This document shows, piece after piece, positions 57,766 through 64,000 of a stretch of DNA of 64,000 nucleotides. How positions within the stretch are numbered: the stretch's first letter is position 1; each line of letters opens with the position of its first letter. Source of the DNA: Vandammella animalimorsus (lineage in GTDB: Bacteria; Pseudomonadota; Gammaproteobacteria; Burkholderiales; Burkholderiaceae_C). The translations under genes were made by a program, and so were the position numbers. The stretch lies in NCBI RefSeq assembly GCF_002285265.1, contig NZ_NSJB01000010.1:1-64000 (forward strand), given 5' to 3'. The notes beneath the pieces are model-generated. The model searched no databases, was not told the DNA's origin, and worked only from the letters and a program-made list of their open reading frames with translations.

Positions 57766-58724
57766 GACGAAGCCGAAGGCTTGCGCAGCCCCAATGGCAC
57801 GCCGGCCTCTGGCGGGCTGGCGGGCGGCGGCGGTGATGGCTTGTGCTCATCGCCTGCACCCTGGTGGCTGGGCGACTCGCCCTGCCCCGACCCTTGCGCG
57901 GGCTGGGCCTGCGGCGCCGTGGACGAAGCAGTGGCCGCAGTGGCCGCAGCGCGCTGCTGGCCCGGGCGGCGCTGGCTGAGCTCCTGCGCGAACTGCACGA
58001 AGGCCTTGCTGCCCTTGGCGCCGGGGTCATAGACCACGCCGGGCAGGCCATGGCTGGGCGCCTCGGCCAAGCGCACATTGCGTGGAATGAGGGTGTCGAA
58101 CACCTTGCCGCCGAAATGCTGCTTGAGCTCCTCACTGACCTGCTGCTGCAGCGTGACACGCGCATCGAACATGACGCGCAGGATGCCGATGATCTTCAAA
58201 TCGCGGTTGAAGTTGGCATGCACCTGCTTGATGGTGTTGACCAGATCCGTCAGCCCTTCGAGCGCGTAGTACTCGCACAGCATGGGCACGATCACGCCAT
58301 GCGCAGCGCACAGGCCATTGAGGGTGAGCAGGCCCAACGAGGGTGGGCAGTCCATCAGGATGAAGTCGAACTGGTCCTGCAGATCGGCCAGTGCATCGCG
58401 CAGACGGTGCTCGCGCCGCGGCAGCTCGACCATCTCGATCTCGGCGCCGGCCAGCTCACGGTTGGCGCCCAGCACCTGGAAATCGGCCGCCGGCGAGCTG
58501 ACCAGCGCCTGCACCGCCGGGCACTGGCCCAGCAGCACGTCGTACACCGAGTGCTGCAGCGCGCGCTTATCCACCCCGCAGCCCATGGTGGCATTGCCCT
58601 GCGGATCCAGATCGACCAGCAGCACGCGCTGCCCGATCCGGGCCAGCGCCGCCGCCAGGTTCACGCTGGTGGTCGTCTTGCCCACCCCGCCCTTTTGGTT
58701 TGCCACACAGTAGATTTGCGCCAT
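57762..58724 (-). CDS. parA: Chromosome-partitioning ATPase ParA
   Basis: 320 residues. The deviant Walker A is ANQKGGVGKTTTSVNLA (residues 8–24), Walker A' is LLVDLDPQGNATMG and Walker B is FILMDCPPSLGLLT. The last ~65 residues are a Pro/Ser/Gln-rich tail absent from the core family. It drives movement of ParB–parS complexes. Located downstream of rsmG and mnmG, the common origin-proximal order. Confidence 0.97.
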   Translation of the reverse strand: MAQIYCVANQKGGVGKTTTSVNLAAALARIGQRVLLVDLDPQGNATMGCGVDKRALQHSVYDVLLGQCPAVQALVSSPAADFQVLGANRELAGAEIEMVELPRREHRLRDALADLQDQFDFILMDCPPSLGLLTLNGLCAAHGVIVPMLCEYYALEGLTDLVNTIKQVHANFNRDLKIIGILRVMFDARVTLQQQVSEELKQHFGGKVFDTLIPRNVRLAEAPSHGLPGVVYDPGAKGSKAFVQFAQELSQRRPGQQRAAATAATASSTAPQAQPAQGSGQGESPSHQGAGDEHKPSPPPPASPPEAGVPLGLRKPSASS

Positions 58725-58849
58725 GGTCTGCTCTGTCTTTTCAATGCATGTCGATGGCCTGCGCCCGGCAATGTCGCCACCGCCAGCGTCCGGCCCAGAC
58801 ATCAAAAGCCGCGATCATAGCGGCATTGCACCGCGCCCCGGGAAGCCAC

Positions 58850-59557
58850 TCAAACCGCCTCGTCGCTCTGGCGCATCCAGACGATGCAGCGCTCGGCCGC
58901 CACGCCCGGCACCTGCAGTTGTTCCACGTGAAACACCTGCACCCCAGGCGGCAAGGCGTCGATCTCCTGCTGCGGGCGCTTGCCCTTCATGGCCATCCAG
59001 ACGCCGCCGGGCGCCAGGCGCTGGCGCGTCAGCGTGACGAAATCGGCCAAGCTGGCAAAGGCCCTGGAGGCGATGATCGGGTACTGCCCTGACAGCCCCT
59101 CAACACGGGCGTGCGTGGCCCTGAGGTTGGCCAGCCCCAGCGCCCCTGCCACCTGCTGCACGAAGGCCATTTTCTTGGCCACGGCATCAACGCACTGCAC
59201 CTGCGCCTGCGCACAGCAAATGGCCAGCACCACGCCCGGCAGGCCGCCGCCGGCCCCAACATCCAGCACCGGCACGGCTGCAACATCGGCCTGGGCCTGG
59301 GCTTGGTTCTGGGCTTGAATCCGGGTCTGCTGTTCGCGCAGCGCCTGCAGAAAGCCCGGCACCGCCGCCAGGCAGTCGAGCAGGTGCAGCTGCAGCATCT
59401 CCTGCGGATCGCGCACCGCCGTGAGGTTGTAGACCTGGTTCCACTTCTGCAGCAGCTGCAGGTATTGCAGCAGCTGGCGCTGCTGCTGCGCATCGAGCGG
59501 CACGCCCAGCGCCTCGGCGCCAGCCTGCAGGCTGCGCTGCAGCGGCTCAGCGCTCAT
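58850..59557 (-). CDS. rsmG: 16S rRNA (G527) N7-methyltransferase RsmG
   Basis: 235 residues. The SAM-binding motif is [16 protein letters not shown] (about residue 93), followed by [14 protein letters not shown] and [30 protein letters not shown] near residue 39 is a family signature. The ATG overlaps the mnmG stop by four bases. A parS site lies inside its 3' end. Confidence 0.96.
   Translation of the reverse strand: MSAEPLQRSLQAGAEALGVPLDAQQQRQLLQYLQLLQKWNQVYNLTAVRDPQEMLQLHLLDCLAAVPGFLQALREQQTRIQAQNQAQAQADVAAVPVLDVGAGGGLPGVVLAICCAQAQVQCVDAVAKKMAFVQQVAGALGLANLRATHARVEGLSGQYPIIASRAFASLADFVTLTRQRLAPGGVWMAMKGKRPQQEIDALPPGVQVFHVEQLQVPGVAAERCIVWMRQSDEAV
58920..58935. promoter_or_regulatory. parS site 1
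   Basis: TGTTCCACGTGAAACA differs at one base from the consensus TGTTTCACGTGAAACA. It lies within the rsmG coding sequence and should bind ParB encoded next to it. Confidence 0.9.
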
Positions 59558-61554
59558 GGCTCCACCTCATCCACAATCCCTGGCGCCCATTTCTTGCCCA
59601 TCTTTTTCAGGTGGATCAGCAGCAGCGACACGGCCGCCGGCGTGACGCCCGAGATGCGCGAGGCCTGGCCCAGCGTGCGCGGGCGATGCTGCGCCAGCTT
59701 TTGCCGCACTTCGAACGACAGGGCCGTGACCTCGGCGTAGTCCAGATCCTCGGGCAACAGCAGATTCTCGAAATGCAAGGCGCGCTCGACCTCGTCCTTT
59801 TGCCGGTCGATGTAGCCGCTGTATTTGGCGGCAATCTCGATCTGCTCGACCACCGGGCCATAAAGCTCGCCCAGTGTTTCACGTGAAACCGCCTCGTTGC
59901 CAATCACCAGGCCGGCCTGGGGCTCGGGTTGCAGGCCCATCAGCGCTTCATAGCCCACGCCCGGGCGGCGCAACAGATCGAACAGCTTGTACTCGCGCTC
60001 GATGGCCTTGCCCAGCACGCGCTCGGCCTCGGCCTGCGGCAGATTGCGCGGCGTGACCCAGGTGGCCTGCAGGCGCGCAGTCTCGGCCTCGATGGCCTCG
60101 CGCTTGCGGCAAAAGGCTTCCCAGCGCGCATTGCCCACCAGACCCAGGCGCCGCCCGGCCTCGGTCAGGCGCAGGTCGGCGTTGTCCTCGCGCAGCTGCA
60201 GGCGGTATTCGGCGCGGCTGGTGAACATGCGGTAGGGCTCGGTCACGCCCTTGGTGATCAGGTCATCGACCAGCACGCCCAGATAGGCCTCGTCGCGCCG
60301 CGGCAGCCAAGGGGCCTCGCCACGGCATTGCAAGGCCGCGTTCAAGCCGGCAAACAGACCTTGGGCGGCGGCCTCTTCATAGCCGGTCGTGCCGTTGATC
60401 TGACCGGCAAAGAACAGGCCCTGGATTTGCCGCGTCTCGAAGCTGCTCTTGAGGGCGCGCGGGTCGAAATAGTCGTACTCGATGGCGTAGCCAGGGCGCA
60501 GGATGTGAGCGTTCTCCAACCCCGGCATGGAGCGCACCAGCGCATACTGCACGTCAAATGGCAGGCTGGTGGAGATGCCATTGGGGTAGATCTCGTGCGT
60601 GTCCAGGCCTTCGGGCTCCAGAAAGATCTGGTGGCTGTCCTTGTCGGCAAAGCGGTTGATCTTGTCCTCGACGCTGGGGCAATAGCGCGGCCCCACACCC
60701 TCGATGCGGCCGGTGAACATCGGGCTGCGATCAAAGCCGCTGCGGATGATCTCGTGCGTGCGCGCATTGGTGTGCGTGATCCAGCAGGAAATCTGCCGCG
60801 GGTGCATGGCGCGACTGCCCATGAAGCTGAACACCGGCATGTGCTCGGGCCGGTCGCCGCCGGGCACGCCATCGCCGGGCTGCTCGGTGCACCGGGAAAA
60901 ATCAATGCTGCGCCCATCCAGCCGCGGCGGCGTGCCGGTCTTGAGCCGCCCCTGGGGCAGTTGCAATTCCTTCAGGCGCGCCGACAGCGTCACCGCCGGC
61001 GGATCCCCCGCCCTGCCGGCCTGGTAGTTGTTCAGGCCCACATGGATGCGGCCATCGAGGAAAGTGCCCGCTGTCAGCACCACCGCCCGGGCGCGAAAGC
61101 GCAGGCCCAGCTGGGTGACAGCCCCGGCCACGCGATCGCCCTCGATGAGTAAATCGTCCACCGCCTGCTGGAACAGCCACAGATTGGCCTGGTTCTCCAG
61201 CATGTGGCGGATGGCCGCCTTGTACAGCACGCGGTCGGCCTGGGCGCGCGTGGCGCGCACCGCCGGGCCTTTGCTGCTGTTGAGCGTGCGGAACTGGATG
61301 CCCCCCAGATCGGCGGCCAGCGCCATCGCGCCGCCCAGCGCATCGACCTCCTTGACCAGATGCCCCTTGCCGATGCCGCCGATCGAGGGGTTGCAGCTCA
61401 TCTGCCCCAGGGTTTCGATGTTGTGCGTCAGCAGCAAGGTCTTGCAGCCCATGCGCGCAGCGGCCAGCGCCGCCTCGGTACCGGCATGGCCGCCGCCCAC
61501 GACGATGACGTCAAATTCCTGCGGATAGGTGTAGTGATTGCTTGAGTCAGACAT
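59554..61554 (-). CDS. mnmG: tRNA uridine-34 carboxymethylaminomethyl-modifying enzyme MnmG (GidA)
   Basis: 666 residues. FAD binding is shown by [20 protein letters not shown] near residue 14. [42 protein letters not shown] and [16 protein letters not shown] are diagnostic. It works with MnmE to modify wobble uridine in tRNAs. The MSDSSN start was chosen by family N-terminus. It lies next to the probable origin, as gidA does in many bacteria. A parS site lies in its 3' part. Confidence 0.97.
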   Translation of the reverse strand: MSDSSNHYTYPQEFDVIVVGGGHAGTEAALAAARMGCKTLLLTHNIETLGQMSCNPSIGGIGKGHLVKEVDALGGAMALAADLGGIQFRTLNSSKGPAVRATRAQADRVLYKAAIRHMLENQANLWLFQQAVDDLLIEGDRVAGAVTQLGLRFRARAVVLTAGTFLDGRIHVGLNNYQAGRAGDPPAVTLSARLKELQLPQGRLKTGTPPRLDGRSIDFSRCTEQPGDGVPGGDRPEHMPVFSFMGSRAMHPRQISCWITHTNARTHEIIRSGFDRSPMFTGRIEGVGPRYCPSVEDKINRFADKDSHQIFLEPEGLDTHEIYPNGISTSLPFDVQYALVRSMPGLENAHILRPGYAIEYDYFDPRALKSSFETRQIQGLFFAGQINGTTGYEEAAAQGLFAGLNAALQCRGEAPWLPRRDEAYLGVLVDDLITKGVTEPYRMFTSRAEYRLQLREDNADLRLTEAGRRLGLVGNARWEAFCRKREAIEAETARLQATWVTPRNLPQAEAERVLGKAIEREYKLFDLLRRPGVGYEALMGLQPEPQAGLVIGNEAVSRETLGELYGPVVEQIEIAAKYSGYIDRQKDEVERALHFENLLLPEDLDYAEVTALSFEVRQKLAQHRPRTLGQASRISGVTPAAVSLLLIHLKKMGKKWAPGIVDEVEP
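59875..59890. promoter_or_regulatory. parS site 2
   Basis: TGTTTCACGTGAAACC matches the parS consensus in 15 of 16 bases. It lies inside mnmG, about 950 bp from site 1. Confidence 0.92.
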
Positions 61555-61653
61555 GGCAATGTCCATTCGGCCAAGCCGATTGAAAAGGCGCGATTTTACC
61601 GGCCTGCCATTTTCAGAGTCTGTCATCAAGCTCTGTGCCAGTCATCGCGCGGC

Positions 61654-61669
61654 TGTTCCACGTGAAACA
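61654..61669. promoter_or_regulatory. parS site 3
   Basis: TGTTCCACGTGAAACA, identical to site 1. It lies in the intergenic region upstream of mnmG, at the edge of the probable origin. Confidence 0.92.
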
Positions 61670-61930
61670 AAGCGCGCACTGGACAAGTTGTGCACAAGCC
61701 TTGGGGTTGGCAGGGGATGGAATGCGCACAACTGCGCCAGCTCTGTCGGGTGCTGTTTTTATCCCCAATTGCGGCTGACACTGCACGGCAGTCACGCACA
61801 GGCTTTTTTGCCGTGCAAGTGTTTGTTTTTTCATGCACCAAGACACTTATCCACAAGCCAGGCGGCGATCTACTACTACGACTACTTTTTTAAAAAAAGT
61901 TTTGCAGTGATGGTAGTGAGAGACCGCGCC
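61670..61930. other. Probable chromosomal replication origin (oriC)
   Basis: Upstream of mnmG, a consensus DnaA box TTATCCACA (61847–61855) is followed by a GC-rich spacer (61856–61868). Next come the DnaA-trio-like TACTACTACGACTAC (61871–61885) and an AT-rich stretch TTTTTTAAAAAAAGTTTT (61886–61903). This is the order of the bacterial basal unwinding system. Weaker boxes occur at 61759 (TTATCCCCA) and 61688 (TTGTGCACA). The 600-bp gap 61555–62155 contains no gene. dnaA itself is not in the window. Confidence 0.75.
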
Positions 61931-62051
61931 GCAAATTCGGAAATTGGAACCGCCGCGCCTTGCAATGAAATGATTTTTGCCCCGGCTGGCCTGTGGACTG
62001 ATGCGCCATGAAATGGGCCTGCAGGGCTTTTGTGGCCACAGATACGAGGGC

Positions 62052-62081
62052 AAAAAAAAGCCGCATCCATCAGGATGCGGC
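62052..62081 (-). terminator. Rho-independent terminator of uup
   Basis: On the minus strand GCCGCATCC and GGATGCGGC form a 9-bp stem with a 4-base loop, followed by TTTTTTTT. It lies about 75 bp after the uup stop and shields the origin region from transcription. Confidence 0.92.
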
Positions 62082-62155
62082 CAGCGCAAGTAGTGCGAAC
62101 GATTGCAGTGCGTGCCTGCTGATGAGGGTCTGGGCAGGCTTTCGGAACAAGGTCA

Positions 62156-64000
62156 TCAGCCCGACAAGGCCTCCCAGCGTTCCAATGCCTGCATCAGCTC
62201 CTCTTCAATGGCCACGCTGCGTTCGGACAATGCCGCTGCGCGCTGGTGGTCGCTGGCGTACAGGCTGCCATCGGCCAGTTCGGCCTGGATCTGCGCCTGC
62301 TCGGCCTCCAACGCATCGATGCGCCCGGGCAAGGCCTCAAGCTCGCGCTGCTCCTTGTAGCTGAGTTTGCGCTTGCCCGCTGGCGCGGCGCTGGGTGTTG
62401 GCGCCGGGGCCGGCGGCGTGGCAGGGCCGGCAGCGGGCGCTGGCTGGCTGCTTTGCCGCTGCGCGGCCAGGGCGCGGCTGCGCTGCGATTGCAGCAACCA
62501 GTCCTGCACGCTGCCTTCGTATTCGCGCCACAGGCCCTGGCCTTCGGCGGCAATGGTGTGCGTGACCACGTTGTCCACGAAGCTGCGGTCGTGGCTGACC
62601 AGCAGCACCGTGCCCTCGTAGGTCTGCAGCAGCTCTTCCAGCAGCTCCAGCGTTTCCATGTCCAGGTCGTTGGTGGGCTCGTCGAGCACCAGCACATTGG
62701 CCGGCGTGGCAAACAGCCGCGCCAGCAGCAGCCGGTTGCGCTCGCCGCCCGAGAGGGATTTGACCGGCGAGTGCGCGCGCTGTGGCGAGAACAGGAAATC
62801 GCCCAGATAGCTTTTGACGTGCTTGCGCTGCTGGCCGATCTCGATCCACTCGCTGCCTGGGCTGATGAAGTCCTCCAGTGTGGCCTCGGGGTCGATGGCC
62901 TCGCGCATCTGGTCGAAATAGGCGATGCGCAGGTTCGTGCCCAGGCGCACCTTGCCGCTGTCGGGCTGCAGCTGGCCGAGGATGATCTTCAGCAGCGTGG
63001 ACTTGCCCGCGCCATTGGGGCCCAGCAGGCCGATCTTGTCGCCGCGCAGCACGGTGGTGGAAAAATCACGGATCAGTGGCTGCGCGCCAAATTGCTTGCT
63101 GACGCCGCAAAGCTCGGCCACGATCTTGCCGCTGGCCTCGCCGCGGGCGATTTCCATGCGCACCGTGCCCAGTGCGTTGCGGCGCTCGGCGCGCTGCTGG
63201 CGCAGGGCCTGCAGCCGCGCAATGCGGCTGACGCTGCGCGTGCGTCGCGCCTCCACGCCTTTGCGGATCCAGATTTCCTCCTGCGCCAGCAGCTTGTCGG
63301 CCTTGGCGTGCTCCACAGCCTCCTGCGCCAGTTGCTGGTCCTTCAGGGCGCGGTATTGGCTGTAGTTGCCCGGGTAGGAACGAAGCTGGCCACGGTCGAG
63401 CTCGACCACGCGCGTGGCGATGCGGTCCAGAAAGGCCCGGTCGTGGGTGATGACGACGATGCTGCCCTTGAAGTCCAGCAGTAAGTCCTCCAGCCAGGCG
63501 ATGGAGTCCAGATCCAGGTGGTTGGTGGGCTCGTCCAGCAGCAGCAAGTCCGGTTGCTGCACCAGCGCCTGGGCCAGGGCCACGCGTTTTTTGTTGCCGC
63601 CCGAGAGGCTGCCCACCAGCGCCTGGGGCTGCAGGTGCAGGCGCTGCAGCGTTTCTGCCACGCGCTGCTCCCAGGTCCAGCCGCCCAGCGCCTCGATCTG
63701 CGATTGCAGCGCGTCCAGGTCCACGCCCGGCTCGTGCCGCAGGTATTGCTCGCGCAGCGCAATCACCGGCTGCAGGCCTGCCGAGACGGCCTCGAAGATG
63801 CTGTGCTGCGCGTCGAACTGCGGCTCCTGCGGCACATAGGCGGTGCGCAGGCCAGTCTGCCGGTGGATCGTGCCCTCGTCGGCCTGGGCCAGCCCGGCCA
63901 TGATTTTCAGCAGCGAGGACTTGCCCGCGCCATTGCGGCCGATGAAGGCAATGCGTTCTCTTTCCTCGACGGAGAAATCCGTCCCGTCCAGCAGCGCCAC
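62156..64000 (-). CDS. uup: ABC-F ATPase Uup (N-terminus beyond the window)
   Basis: 614 residues are visible; the true start lies past 64000, as the frame is open at the edge (VALLDGTDFSVEERERIAFI). Two ATPase domains are present: Walker A GRNGAGKSS and GPNGAGKST, signature LSGGNKKR and LSGGERNR, Walker B LLLLDEPTNHLDLDS and LVLDEPTNDLDMET. The inter-domain linker is WIRKGVEARRTRSVSR. The C-terminal extension has a Pro/Ala linker and a coiled coil (ALPGRIDALEAEQAQIQAEL region), as in Uup. It acts on ribosomes or branched DNA; no transport role. Confidence 0.94.
   Translation of the reverse strand: MALLDGTDFSVEERERIAFIGRNGAGKSSLLKIMAGLAQADEGTIHRQTGLRTAYVPQEPQFDAQHSIFEAVSAGLQPVIALREQYLRHEPGVDLDALQSQIEALGGWTWEQRVAETLQRLHLQPQALVGSLSGGNKKRVALAQALVQQPDLLLLDEPTNHLDLDSIAWLEDLLLDFKGSIVVITHDRAFLDRIATRVVELDRGQLRSYPGNYSQYRALKDQQLAQEAVEHAKADKLLAQEEIWIRKGVEARRTRSVSRIARLQALRQQRAERRNALGTVRMEIARGEASGKIVAELCGVSKQFGAQPLIRDFSTTVLRGDKIGLLGPNGAGKSTLLKIILGQLQPDSGKVRLGTNLRIAYFDQMREAIDPEATLEDFISPGSEWIEIGQQRKHVKSYLGDFLFSPQRAHSPVKSLSGGERNRLLLARLFATPANVLVLDEPTNDLDMETLELLEELLQTYEGTVLLVSHDRSFVDNVVTHTIAAEGQGLWREYEGSVQDWLLQSQRSRALAAQRQSSQPAPAAGPATPPAPAPTPSAAPAGKRKLSYKEQRELEALPGRIDALEAEQAQIQAELADGSLYASDHQRAAALSERSVAIEEELMQALERWEALSG

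Overview
The window looks like chromosomal DNA of a GC-rich betaproteobacterium, most likely Burkholderiales close to Comamonadaceae. The reasons are the gene orders (fabF–small membrane protein–rpoE–rseA–mucD; yceD–rpmF–plsX–fabH–fabD–fabG–acpP–fabF; mnmG–rsmG–parA–RBBP9-like–parB), the strong G/C third-position bias and the family-level look of the proteins. Species cannot be named from sequence alone.

Layout. Positions 1–137 hold the tail of an IS630-type transposase. 226–3527 (minus) is the envelope-stress module mucD/degQ, rseA, rpoE. 4254–11328 (minus) is the fatty-acid/phospholipid cluster from yceD and rpmF to fabF. ruvB, the RNase P RNA and a cyclic-nucleotide-binding protein follow. 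13627–17780 (plus) carries a PQQ-type sugar dehydrogenase, a hydrolase, a penicillin-binding carboxypeptidase and a solute-binding protein. 18236–27734 is mixed metabolism: NAD salvage (nadM-Nudix, pncB), 3-hydroxyacyl-CoA dehydrogenase, apt, a flavin-type oxidase, thiolase, a membrane protein and aceK.

28352–50710 is a type III-B CRISPR-Cas island between housekeeping genes (aceK and a beta-carbonic anhydrase). Its operon is NE0113-family CARF gene, cmr1-6, cas6, csx16, csx1-type CARF-HEPN ribonuclease, second NE0113-family gene and a terminator. Then come a 197-bp satellite, a tandem array of small amphipathic peptide genes on 253-bp repeats, an 87-residue Gly/Ala-rich membrane protein, a DUF1887 (Card1/Can2-like) CARF nuclease, a leader, a CRISPR array of 62 repeats, an unknown 165-residue protein and cas2–cas1–cas2. 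The Cmr2/Cas10 lacks the HD nuclease domain but keeps GGDD. The system therefore probably works by Cmr4 RNA cleavage plus cyclic oligoadenylate signalling to several effectors (Csx1, the DUF1887 nuclease), with Csx16 and the NE0113 proteins as sensors or off-switches. The tandem micropeptide array inside the island is the best candidate for something undescribed.

50720–64000 returns to housekeeping: carbonic anhydrase, hemerythrin-like protein, isovaleryl-CoA dehydrogenase, a metallo-beta-lactamase-fold hydrolase, ribD, parB, a catalytically degenerate RBBP9-like protein, parA, rsmG, mnmG, three parS sites, and a probable replication origin (about 61670–61930) with a DnaA box, GC spacer, DnaA-trio and AT-rich stretch in textbook order. 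An ABC-F ATPase (uup) runs off the right edge. A dispersed repeat family sits directly at stop codons in at least three places.
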